Assembly: GCF_003688555.1 (NCBI RefSeq)
Contig: NZ_REFR01000009.1
Location: forward strand, 248,001 to 312,000
DNA: 64,000 nt
From: Eilatimonas milleporae
GTDB taxonomy: Bacteria > Pseudomonadota > Alphaproteobacteria > Sphingomonadales > Kordiimonadaceae
Direction: 5' to 3'
A program made the position numbers and the translations under genes. The notes beneath the pieces are model-generated. The model did not search any database. It was given only the letters and a program-made list of their open reading frames with translations, and was not told the DNA's origin. How positions within the stretch are numbered: position 1 is the first letter of the stretch; each line of letters begins with the position of its first letter. Shown here piece after piece: positions 56,178 to 64,000 of this stretch.

Positions 56178-57107
56178 ATGACGGACGATGCGCAACCGGC
56201 CGCATCCGGACAGGACCGTGCCGCGCTGCATGGTTCATCGCTGGACCGGCCATTGGACTGGCACACAATCGACGATGACATCGCCCGCTGGCTGGACGAG
56301 GATATCGGCACCGGCGACATCACCGCCGGCAGCGTCATTCCCGCCGATACCCGGCTGGACGCCGTGCTGCGGGCCCGCCACGGACTGGTCGCCGCCGGCC
56401 TGCCGCTGGCCGCCCGCATTTTCCGGCGACTGGACCCCGACTGCCGTCTGGAACAACCGGTCAGCGACGGTGCATGGGTTGATGACGGCACGGTTCTGAT
56501 GCGGGTCGGCGGCAGGGCCCGCGCCCTGCTCAGCGCCGAACGCACGGCGCTGAACATCGTGCAGCACCTGTCGGGCATCGCCACGCTGACACGGGCCTAT
56601 GTCACGGCCGTCTCCGGCACCGGGGCGGTGGTGCTGGATACCCGCAAGACCATACCCGGCCTGCGCCATCTGGCGAAATACGCCACCGCACTCGGCGGGG
56701 CACACAATCACCGCATGGGCCTGTTCGACGCCGTGATGATCAAGGACAACCATATCGCCGTCGCCGGTTCGGTCACCGCCGCCGTTGCGGCGGCGCAGGC
56801 GGCGGGGCATACGGCCATACAGGTCGAATGCGACACGCCGGACCAGGTGGAAGAGGCCCTGCACGCCGGTGCGTCCAGCCTGCTTCTGGACAACATGTCC
56901 CTCGAAACCCTGCACAAGGCGCTGCTCAGTGTTGACCATCATCGCCGCACCACCGGAAAACGGGTCCCGGCGGAGGCCTCCGGCGGGGTGACGCTGGACA
57001 GCATCCGCGCCATCGCCGAGACCGGGGTCGATTTTATCTCCGTGGGGCGGCTGACCCAGTCGGCCCCCGCCGCCGACATCGGTTTGGATTTTGCGAAAAC
57101 ACCCTGA
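56178..57107 (+). CDS. nadC: Nicotinate-nucleotide pyrophosphorylase (carboxylating)
   Basis: A 309-residue quinolinate phosphoribosyltransferase, the step after NadA. The sequence shows WLDEDIGTGDITAGSVIP, LDTRKTIPGLRHLAKYA, GGAHNHRMGLFDAVMIKDNH, VECDTPDQVEEAL and ASGGVTLDSIRAIAETGVDF, all typical. It is in one unit with nadA. The N-terminal ~20 residues are variable. The aspartate oxidase or aspartate dehydrogenase that would supply NadA is not in the window. Confidence 0.95.
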   Translation: MTDDAQPAASGQDRAALHGSSLDRPLDWHTIDDDIARWLDEDIGTGDITAGSVIPADTRLDAVLRARHGLVAAGLPLAARIFRRLDPDCRLEQPVSDGAWVDDGTVLMRVGGRARALLSAERTALNIVQHLSGIATLTRAYVTAVSGTGAVVLDTRKTIPGLRHLAKYATALGGAHNHRMGLFDAVMIKDNHIAVAGSVTAAVAAAQAAGHTAIQVECDTPDQVEEALHAGASSLLLDNMSLETLHKALLSVDHHRRTTGKRVPAEASGGVTLDSIRAIAETGVDFISVGRLTQSAPAADIGLDFAKTP

Positions 57108-57186
57108 TCGCGTTACAACGGGGCCTTGCAATCGGATCGGATAGCGATGAGTGTAATCCGTGATGAAAAAGGGTCTGTTTTGACGT

Positions 57187-59211
57187 ATGCACACACCGCC
57201 CGGCAGATTTGATGCTGATACGAGCTCCCAGGCGGACGCGGGCGCTGTCCGCAGTCTGAACCGTCGCTATATCGTCGCCCTTCTTCTGGTCGCGGCACTG
57301 GCCATTGCCGCCTTTGCCGTGCTGACAAGCGCGATGATCGCCGAAGCCGACCGGTCCCATGTCATCAATGTGGCCGGACGCCAGCGCATGCTGTCCCAGC
57401 GGATAGCCCTGTTCGCGACCCGTCTGGCGGAACTGGAACCGGGCCGGCCGGCGCATGCCGAAAACCTCGGGGTTCTGCGCGAAACCGTCAGCCTCTTTGA
57501 ACGGTCGCATATGGGCCTGACCATGGGCGACCGGGACATGGGCCTGTCCGGGCACCTGTCGCCGGTTGAGCGCGAAATTTATTACGGGACACCGGATCTG
57601 GACAGGCTCAGCCTGCGCTACATCGCCCTGGCGCGAACCATCATCGACGAAGCCACGGCCGAGCGTCCGGTACCGGCTGCGGAACTGGCGGATCTGAACG
57701 CGCTGGCCGCCTCCACCCTGCTGGTTTTTCTGGATCAGGCCGTCAATGCCTTTGACATCGGCGGCACATCGGCCATCAGCCGCATGATCTGGATAGAGGC
57801 AGGCATTTTCGCGGCCCTCCTGTTGTTGCTGGTGGCGGAAGCGGTCTTTATTTTCCGGCCGGCCGCCACCACCGTAACCGACGCGCTGCGCAAACAGACG
57901 GAAGCCCGCCTTCAGGCCGAGCGTATGGCCCGCATGCGCCGGGAACTGCTGGCCACCATGAGCCACGAATTGCGCACGCCGCTTTACGGTCTGATCGGCC
58001 ACATGGATCTGATCGACAGAAGCAAACTGTCCGCCGAGGATACCGAACACATGGATCTCGCCGTGAAAAGCGGTGAACTTCTGAAGAAAACCGTCAACAC
58101 GGTGCTGGATTTTTCCGCGTTGGAGACGGGCAAACTGTCGGTCAGTCCGCAAATCACCGACCTGGTCAAGGTCATGCGCGATACCGCCGATATTCTGCGG
58201 CCCAGGGCCGAAGCCAAAAAGCTGGAACTGCGGCTGGATCTGGACGAAAGCCTGCCCGCCGCCGTCATGACCGACCCCTTGCGCATCCAGCAGATCGTCA
58301 TGAACCTGGCCGGTAACAGCATTAAATTCACCAACGAGGGGGCGATCATTCTTACCGTGCGCGACCTCGGCGCCGAAGAGGGCGCCGTCGGCGGCGTGAT
58401 CGCGGCGGCAAACGGGGACACCGCCGACGGCGGCGCGCTGCTCACCATGCGCCGCGTTGCCCTGGTGGTGCAGGATACCGGCCACGGCATGGACGACGCC
58501 CAGGTGGCGACCATCTTCGATGCCTTCACCACGTTTGCCCGCAGCGAGGCCGGGGCCGAAAGCACCGGTCTCGGCATGGCCATCACCCAGCAGATCGTGC
58601 AACTGATGGGCGGTCATATCGATATTGACAGCACGCCGGGTCAGGGCACGGTCATCACCGTCACCCTGCCCCTGCCCGAAGTGCCGGCGCAGATCGTCGC
58701 CGACCAGGCGGCCGGCAAGACAGAAGGCGGGACGGTGCCGGCCAACCACGCGGTCGCCGGCAAGAGTGGGACGGCACTGGAATGCCTGATCGCCGAAGAC
58801 AATCCCATCAACGCGCAACTGCTTCAGAAAAACATCCTCAAAATGGGCCATATCCCGACCATGGTCGGCAACGGCGAGGAAGCCTGCCAAACCCTTTTCA
58901 GCGACCCGGACCGCTTTCAGGTCATCCTTATGGACATCCATATGCCGGTTCTGGACGGCGAAATGGCACTGGAACGCATTCAAAGCCAGCTGAGAGGCCG
59001 GCAGCCCCCCATATGGGCCTGTACCGCCAATGCCCTGCCGGAGGACATAAAGCGCTACCGCGAGCTCGGCTTTGCCGCAATCGTCACCAAGCCCATCGAT
59101 ATGGCGGAACTGGCCGTGCGTCTGAACCGGCTGGCGGAAAGCACGGCCCCCGGCGGCCTGAAAACCGCGGGCGGACCTGAAACGGGAAACACCCCGGATA
59201 CGCAGGGCTGA
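57187..59211 (+). CDS. Hybrid sensor histidine kinase with PilJ-like input
   Basis: A 674-residue membrane kinase. Residues ~18-40 and ~200-222 are membrane segments around a PilJ-type four-helix sensor (NVAGRQRMLSQRIALFATRL is diagnostic). HisKA has SHELRTPLYGLIG near residue 258 with the phosphorylated His. The ATPase has LAGNSIKFTNEG, DTGHGMDD and STGLGMAI. The receiver domain at ~530-650 has LIAEDNPINAQLL, ILMDIHMPVLDG with the phospho-accepting Asp, and CTANAL and KPID. It probably passes signal to an unlinked phosphotransfer protein. Starts 79 bases after nadC. Confidence 0.9.
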   Translation: MHTPPGRFDADTSSQADAGAVRSLNRRYIVALLLVAALAIAAFAVLTSAMIAEADRSHVINVAGRQRMLSQRIALFATRLAELEPGRPAHAENLGVLRETVSLFERSHMGLTMGDRDMGLSGHLSPVEREIYYGTPDLDRLSLRYIALARTIIDEATAERPVPAAELADLNALAASTLLVFLDQAVNAFDIGGTSAISRMIWIEAGIFAALLLLLVAEAVFIFRPAATTVTDALRKQTEARLQAERMARMRRELLATMSHELRTPLYGLIGHMDLIDRSKLSAEDTEHMDLAVKSGELLKKTVNTVLDFSALETGKLSVSPQITDLVKVMRDTADILRPRAEAKKLELRLDLDESLPAAVMTDPLRIQQIVMNLAGNSIKFTNEGAIILTVRDLGAEEGAVGGVIAAANGDTADGGALLTMRRVALVVQDTGHGMDDAQVATIFDAFTTFARSEAGAESTGLGMAITQQIVQLMGGHIDIDSTPGQGTVITVTLPLPEVPAQIVADQAAGKTEGGTVPANHAVAGKSGTALECLIAEDNPINAQLLQKNILKMGHIPTMVGNGEEACQTLFSDPDRFQVILMDIHMPVLDGEMALERIQSQLRGRQPPIWACTANALPEDIKRYRELGFAAIVTKPIDMAELAVRLNRLAESTAPGGLKTAGGPETGNTPDTQG

Positions 59212-59428
59212 CGTTAGACCACGGTACCGCCGTACCGGTATCGGTGCCTGACGGGCACATATGGCCGAAAATTTGAAATAAGTTCCCATTAAACACAACG
59301 TATGATTTAATGTTCGCCATGATGATGCGCCGCCTGCTTGCCGACAACAACGGCCGGCATACCGGCCGAATACCGCCAGCCAACGGGCAAATACCGGATG
59401 CGACGTCCTTTTCTTGGGGGGAGTGGGG

Positions 59429-60457
59429 ATGCACGGACAGCAAAGCGATACGTCCTGGCGAAAGACGGACAACCCTCTGCATATCATCCGGCGCGGGCTT
59501 GATCCCGTGCGGGTTCACAGGACGGCATCCGACACCAGCGCGCTGCCCGCATCCGAACAGTTTAGCTTCTGGCGCGACACCGCCGCCAGCAGTGTCGGTC
59601 TTGTGGACCGGTCAGCCGCTTATGACGCCCCCTTCAGCGCGAGCAACTGCAATTATTTCACATCGAAAGTGGTCTATTCCCGGCACAGCGTCCGTCATCC
59701 CAGCGCGTTTCGCCGCGACAATCGTCATATCGACAGCGCAAGCGCCGAAATTCTGGCCGTACAACTCAGGCTGAACGGCGTGGAGACGGAAAACAGTGTC
59801 GGCACCGCAAAGCTGTTTTCCACCGGTGATATCCGCATCGCGGATCTGTCGCGGCCGCTTTATTCGGCCAATCTCCGGTATGACAATCTGGCGGTCCTGG
59901 TGTCGAAAAAACATCTGGCCGACAAACTGCCGGGGTTTGACAGACTGCACGGCGTCACGCTGGAGGACACGGCCATGACGCGGTTTCTGAAAACGCACAT
60001 AGTGTCGGCCTGGGAGACGGTCTCGACCGTCTCCCGTGTCGAGGCGGAAAAAATGGCCGCCGTCACGCTGGAAATGCTGGGCGCGGCACTGCTTGGCACC
60101 GCAGCGCCCGAAATGATCGAGGATGCGTGTCTGGACGGACCGGTGCTGCGGACCGTGCACCAGTATATCAAGCAGCATCTGGACGACCCCGCGCTATCGA
60201 CCGCGCAGATCGCCAACGGTGTGGGGGTGTCGCGGGCCAAACTGTTCCGCGTGTGCCGTCCGCACGGCACGCCGATGGCCCTCGTACGGCACCGGCGTCT
60301 GCACGCGGCCAGGGCGCTGATGGTCGCCGGCACGGTCCGCACCGTGGCCGAAGCCGCCTACCGCGTCGGCTATGAGGACAGAAGCAGCTTCAGCCGCGCT
60401 TTCCGAAACGCCTTCGGCATTCCCGCACGCGAATTTTTAAGGCCCGGATATCATTGA
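59429..60457 (+). CDS. AraC-family transcription regulator
   Basis: A 342-residue regulator. Residues ~35-200 look like the AraC_binding_2 domain (LPASEQFSFWRDTAASSVGL). The C-terminal ~100 residues hold the two helix-turn-helix units of AraC proteins (LSTAQIANGVGVSRAKLFRV, and VAEAAYRVGYEDRSSFSRAF with RNAFGIPAREFLRPGYH). ATG 59429 sits just after a G-rich ribosome binding stretch; a TTG 15 bases upstream is the alternative. The target genes are unknown; the GH25 gene follows after 141 bases. Confidence 0.87.
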   Translation: MHGQQSDTSWRKTDNPLHIIRRGLDPVRVHRTASDTSALPASEQFSFWRDTAASSVGLVDRSAAYDAPFSASNCNYFTSKVVYSRHSVRHPSAFRRDNRHIDSASAEILAVQLRLNGVETENSVGTAKLFSTGDIRIADLSRPLYSANLRYDNLAVLVSKKHLADKLPGFDRLHGVTLEDTAMTRFLKTHIVSAWETVSTVSRVEAEKMAAVTLEMLGAALLGTAAPEMIEDACLDGPVLRTVHQYIKQHLDDPALSTAQIANGVGVSRAKLFRVCRPHGTPMALVRHRRLHAARALMVAGTVRTVAEAAYRVGYEDRSSFSRAFRNAFGIPAREFLRPGYH

Positions 60458-60598
60458 CCGGGATGCCGCCGCATACTGCAACAGGACAGGCATTCGCCGC
60501 AAAAGTATATTTAATCTTTATTTTTCTATTTAAAGTTGTTATTTTGCAACAACTTTCATGACACTCCATCTGCCGGTGCGTGAGGAAAAGGGAAAGAA

Positions 60599-61318
60599 AT
60601 GCGACATCCTTGGAATATCCGCCCGTTGTTATACGTGACGGTCGCAGCCGGACTTTGCCACGCCTGCTCGGAAACGGACACGGACGGGAACAGCCCCAAT
60701 CCCACCGGGATCGACGTTTCGCATTTTCAGGGACAGGTGAACTGGCAGGCCGTCAAGCGGGACGGCCTCAGCTTTACCTATATCAAGGCCAGCGAAGGCA
60801 CATCCCTTGCCGATGCGGACTTCCCTGAGAACTGGAAGGGCGCGACGGACAACGCGCTGCTGCGCGGGGCCTATCATGTTTTCAGCCCGGACGATGACGG
60901 CGATGCCCAGGCGGACTATTTCCTGTCCCGCCTCAAGGCCCAACAGATCGATTACACAGGCGCGCTGCCCCCGGCCCTCGACATCGAAGCCCTGCCCAAG
61001 GACAGCCTGGGCGCCGCGCGTCCGCATATCGCGCAGTGGCTGCACCGTGTGGAAGCCGCCCTTGGCTGCAAACCGATCATCTACACCAGCCCCGGCACAT
61101 GGGATACGGAATTTCCCGGCGATTTCACCGGCTACGGGCTTTGGCTCGCCGACTATGCCCGGTCGCCCACACTGCCGCAGGGCTGGAAGGACTGGACATT
61201 CTGGCAATACAGCGACACCGGGGACTATACGGGTGTGGGCGGCACGGTCGATCTGGACCGGTTCAACGGCACGGCGGACCAGCTGGCCCGTATCACGTGC
61301 CCCGGCGGGCAGGATTAA
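60599..61318 (+). CDS. GH25-family lysozyme, exported
   Basis: A 239-residue muramidase of the GH25 family, cutting peptidoglycan between MurNAc and GlcNAc. The family start is GIDVSHFQGQVNWQAVKRDG, the acidic pair is in PALDIEAL, and IIYTSPGTWD and WQYSDTGDYTGVGGTVDLDR follow. The N-terminus is a short signal, possibly with a lipobox (AGLCHACSE), so it may be a lipoprotein or secreted. It is followed by a membrane protein after 4 bases and is probably co-expressed with it. Confidence 0.87.
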   Translation: MRHPWNIRPLLYVTVAAGLCHACSETDTDGNSPNPTGIDVSHFQGQVNWQAVKRDGLSFTYIKASEGTSLADADFPENWKGATDNALLRGAYHVFSPDDDGDAQADYFLSRLKAQQIDYTGALPPALDIEALPKDSLGAARPHIAQWLHRVEAALGCKPIIYTSPGTWDTEFPGDFTGYGLWLADYARSPTLPQGWKDWTFWQYSDTGDYTGVGGTVDLDRFNGTADQLARITCPGGQD

Positions 61319-61322
61319 GGTC

Positions 61323-62228
61323 ATGGCTATCCCGCACATTCTCGCGGCCGCCGTCCGGTCCGTTTCCACGGTGCGGCGGTGGATATCGGCGGCAGGATGG
61401 CCGGCGGCACTGGCCATCGCCACGGCCGCCATCGCCCTCAACCATCTGAACGGCATCGATTATATTCTGGATGCGATGGGACGCGGCCATATCGCCGAAG
61501 TCAACACCGCCTATCTGCACCAGACAAAAACCATTCTGTCCGACAGCATTCTTGTCCTGGCGGCGCTGGACAGTGGCCTTGCGGTCCTGGAAAGCAGCAC
61601 GGCGGGTATTTCCTTCATCGTCGATGTACAGGTTCAGGTGGGCAGTCTGTTCAGTACCCTGCAGACCCATATCCGCTATGCGCTGGACGCCACCATGGCC
61701 GCGCTTGGAGGCACGCTGGTGATGGAAAACCTGCTGGCCCTGGCGGGCCGCCTGTCGGCGCCGCTGACAACGGCCAGTATTGTCACCGTGGCCGGCTATG
61801 TCCTGGTCCGCAATGCCGGGCCCCGCGTGTCGTCGGTCTTCCGAAAACTGGCGTCCGGTTTTCTGCTTCTGACACTGATGATACATCTGGTCTTCCCAGC
61901 CATGATTTTCACGACCGCGCTGGCCTCGAAAGCCTTCACCGCACCGATGCAGACGCAGTCTCACGACCGTTTTCAGCAGATCCATGACCAATTCGTCGTC
62001 AGCAAAGGCGACGATATCCACGCTCATGTGAAACAGGTGATCAACAAATACAAATCCTCGTCCGGTGAATTGCATGAAAAGACACGCTTTGCCGGACAAA
62101 ATACGGTCCTGCATATCACCGGCCTGTTTTTAGGCAGTTTCGTGTTTCCGCTCCTGTTTCTGTGGGGGCTGATCTGGCTGTGCCATGTGGCGGTGCGCTA
62201 TCTGGTGTTCGGGCATGCGGCCCGTTGA
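61323..62228 (+). CDS. Membrane protein linked to GH25 lysozyme, unknown
   Basis: A 301-residue protein with about four to five hydrophobic segments (AAGWPAALAIATAAIALNHL, TASIVTVAGYVLVRNAGPRV, LASGFLLLTLMIHLVFPAMI, and FLGSFVFPLLFLWGLIWLCH near the end). Between ~200 and 260 lies a charged helical stretch (DRFQQIHDQFVVSKGDDIHA). No family recognised. It starts 4 bases after the lysozyme stop, which suggests a joint role in envelope turnover, for example membrane tethering of the enzyme. AAGG before the ATG is the only ribosome binding hint. Confidence 0.68.
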   Translation: MAIPHILAAAVRSVSTVRRWISAAGWPAALAIATAAIALNHLNGIDYILDAMGRGHIAEVNTAYLHQTKTILSDSILVLAALDSGLAVLESSTAGISFIVDVQVQVGSLFSTLQTHIRYALDATMAALGGTLVMENLLALAGRLSAPLTTASIVTVAGYVLVRNAGPRVSSVFRKLASGFLLLTLMIHLVFPAMIFTTALASKAFTAPMQTQSHDRFQQIHDQFVVSKGDDIHAHVKQVINKYKSSSGELHEKTRFAGQNTVLHITGLFLGSFVFPLLFLWGLIWLCHVAVRYLVFGHAAR

Positions 62229-62645
62229 GACGAGCCGTCATTCATCCGGTACGTCATGCACCGCCAGACGCTTCATCCCCGGTGGATTCCAATGGAAGGG
62301 TTGCGGGGTTTGAAACGAATGGGGCAGTGTCACATCACTTCATGAACGAAAACGGCCCCAAGGGGCGCTGTGGTATCGTCCCGTACACTTCACCCCAGGG
62401 ACAAACACACCCCGCCCCGTATCAGGCATTTTTCCGTCCCCATGCAAACCCGATACAGGCACCGGGTGCCAAGACAGGCCGGATTTCCGGCTTCTCCTTT
62501 CAGGACGGCCACAGTTTGGACGGAAGGTGCGTCAAGGGATCACAACATTAAAATTAATGATATGCATTCAACACGTATAGATGGTAAATAGGAGCGCGCT
62601 TTTCTACCTGAAAAGTCATCATATCAGAATGAAGGGGGATATTTT
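62229..62645. other. Gap before the last gene
   Basis: About 415 bases without a supported gene. The last 100 bases are AT-richer (62535-62645) and likely contain the promoter of the next gene. Confidence 0.5.
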
Positions 62646-64000
62646 ATGATAATCCATCGCCTTTGCGGCGGTCTGGGCTCTGGTATGCTTCTGGGCATGT
62701 TCTTGGGCATGCCGATGGCCGCCGGGCCGGTCGCGGCCCTCCAGACGGACAAACATTCCACAGACACGATCACACTGAAAATCACGTCGTCAAACGGTCT
62801 GGGCCTTGACAGTATTGCGGGCCTGCCGGACGGACAGACATGTACATTTCCCGCCACGACCGGTCCCACGCCCACATCCTGCAGTGTCAGCGTCACGGCC
62901 GGCACACGGATCACCATGACACCGGGGTTCAATACAAACGGTACCGGACTGCCGGGTGTGCTGGGACAATATTTCGTCACCGGCGGGTCCGGTCTGTGCA
63001 CGAATGCGGTCTCGGGGCCGTTTACCATCACGGTGGACAAACCAAAAACAGGCGACACGGCTGACTGCACCATCGACACCGGCACCTACGGACTGAACGG
63101 ACTGTGGGGGTATGAAGGACAGGCAGACGTCCTGTCCGCCGGTCCGCTGTTCGGACTGTCGACCCATGTGGGCGCCGCCATATCCATGGACGGCGCCGCC
63201 CTGACCTATCTGGGCGGCACGGACGGCCGCGCCGTCTGGTACGGCATCACGGCACAGCCATTGCCCGACGCACCATCAGGCGCCCCCCTGTTCACCGGAA
63301 CGGCATCCGAATTCACCGGCGGCGGTGCCGTTGAGGGAGGTCCCTCCCAAAAAGCCTACCGCCTGAAATCGGTCGTGGCGGATATCCGGCTTGCCTTCGA
63401 CACACCGGAAAGCGGACGGCTCACTTGGACACCCCACAGCGGCGGCACCACGATCACAAAGGAAATCGTTTTGCTGCAACCTGTACCGATGGCTGACAGC
63501 GTTACATCCGCCACCAATGGCACGACACCGGGTCCGTTCGCCAACGGGCGCTATATGTCCGCCATACCGGATGCCTATCAGCAGGGCGTCAGCTATTTCG
63601 CCAGCCTGATTCCTTTCGCCCACGGCACGGCCCTGGCCTCAACCTTTCTGAACGCACTCAGCTTCGATCCCGACGGCGCCGCCATCTGGCACACAGGGCT
63701 GCTGGAAGCCATCTGGAACAATGATGCATGGCAGGTCGGCCAGGGCACCCTGACCCGCTACAAGGGCGGCAATGCCATTGACGGCACGGGTAAGGGTACG
63801 CTGAAAGCAGTGGATACACTGGACGTCACGGGCGCATTGTCCGATACGACGGGTACGCTGACACTGGCGCGGGCCGGTGGCGGGCATGTCGACACCACCT
63901 TGTCCCCGGATACCGGCTGGAAACATGGCACCTGGCTTCAGGTTCTGAATGAAAACACCACGCTGGCCCATCCCAATATCGCCTTTTTCCCGGCGGGCGG
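62646..64000 (+). CDS. Secreted protein, unknown (3' end outside window)
   Basis: An open frame of 451 codons running off the window end. ATG 62646 follows AGGGGG by eight bases. The N-terminus is a signal peptide (hydrophobic GMLLGMFLGMPMAAGPVAAL, cleavage probably after Ala-Leu-Gln or nearby). The mature part is rich in Gly/Thr/Ser with four Cys in the first ~150 residues (GQTCTFPA, TSCSVSV, GLCTNAV, DCTIDTG) that may form disulphides, and later beta-rich repeats of the type DTTGTLTLARAGGG. No family recognised; perhaps a cell-surface or extracellular beta-sheet protein. Confidence 0.68.
   Translation, partial: MIIHRLCGGLGSGMLLGMFLGMPMAAGPVAALQTDKHSTDTITLKITSSNGLGLDSIAGLPDGQTCTFPATTGPTPTSCSVSVTAGTRITMTPGFNTNGTGLPGVLGQYFVTGGSGLCTNAVSGPFTITVDKPKTGDTADCTIDTGTYGLNGLWGYEGQADVLSAGPLFGLSTHVGAAISMDGAALTYLGGTDGRAVWYGITAQPLPDAPSGAPLFTGTASEFTGGGAVEGGPSQKAYRLKSVVADIRLAFDTPESGRLTWTPHSGGTTITKEIVLLQPVPMADSVTSATNGTTPGPFANGRYMSAIPDAYQQGVSYFASLIPFAHGTALASTFLNALSFDPDGAAIWHTGLLEAIWNNDAWQVGQGTLTRYKGGNAIDGTGKGTLKAVDTLDVTGALSDTTGTLTLARAGGGHVDTTLSPDTGWKHGTWLQVLNENTTLAHPNIAFFPAG

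Overview
The window is GC-rich, densely coded DNA of an alphaproteobacterium, judged from codon usage, a nadA-nadC pair, PAS/GGDEF/EAL and hybrid histidine-kinase genes, and a phage gene set of a type common in that class. No rRNA or tRNA gene was seen, so the genus cannot be fixed. There are three blocks.

1-31 kb is the late half of a podovirus-type prophage, nearly all on the + strand: portal (already open at base 1), scaffold, N4-gp56-type major capsid protein, head-tail adaptor, a large virion protein, tail fibre, internal virion proteins with an embedded GNAT gene, a 1,329-residue polyvalent protein, and a lysis module (membrane-anchored coiled-coil protein, two-TM protein, M15 endolysin, 3TM holin). 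Terminase, early genes and integrase are not visible. Many small cargo genes are inserted: hicAB, two glycosyltransferases, higBA-1, a three-gene HTH cassette, an orphan HTH gene, higBA-2, brnTA and a Fic protein. A third higBA lies just past the probable right end. At five places the cargo is bracketed by two diverged copies of the neighbouring phage sequence, one copy being only a gene fragment. Cassettes also tend to end in a strong intrinsic terminator just before the next phage gene, and most carry a visible repeat operator.

31.3-34.4 kb is ordinary chromosome: a lipoprotein, higBA-3, a zinc-ribbon protein, and an M50 protease with CBS domains.

34.6-45.8 kb is the most interesting region: a thiazole/oxazole-modified peptide (TOMM, azole RiPP) cluster. 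A 48-residue precursor with an acidic leader ends in SSTSCTSC, eight residues that can all be heterocyclised. It is followed by a perfect stem-loop, an ABC ATPase and permease, a leader-binding Zn protein, a methyltransferase, a compact SagB dehydrogenase, a BtrH-like protein, an HExxH peptidase candidate, two YcaO proteins (only the second ends in PxPxP) and a second, long SagB. A diverged 52-bp direct repeat lies on each side of the cluster.

46-64 kb is chromosomal: PAS protein, PAS-GGDEF-EAL protein, Tat-type dienelactone hydrolase, diguanylate cyclase, ModA-like binding protein, Na+/H+ antiporter, MBL hydrolase, nadA, nadC, hybrid histidine kinase, AraC regulator, GH25 lysozyme, a membrane protein, and a secreted protein cut by the window end.
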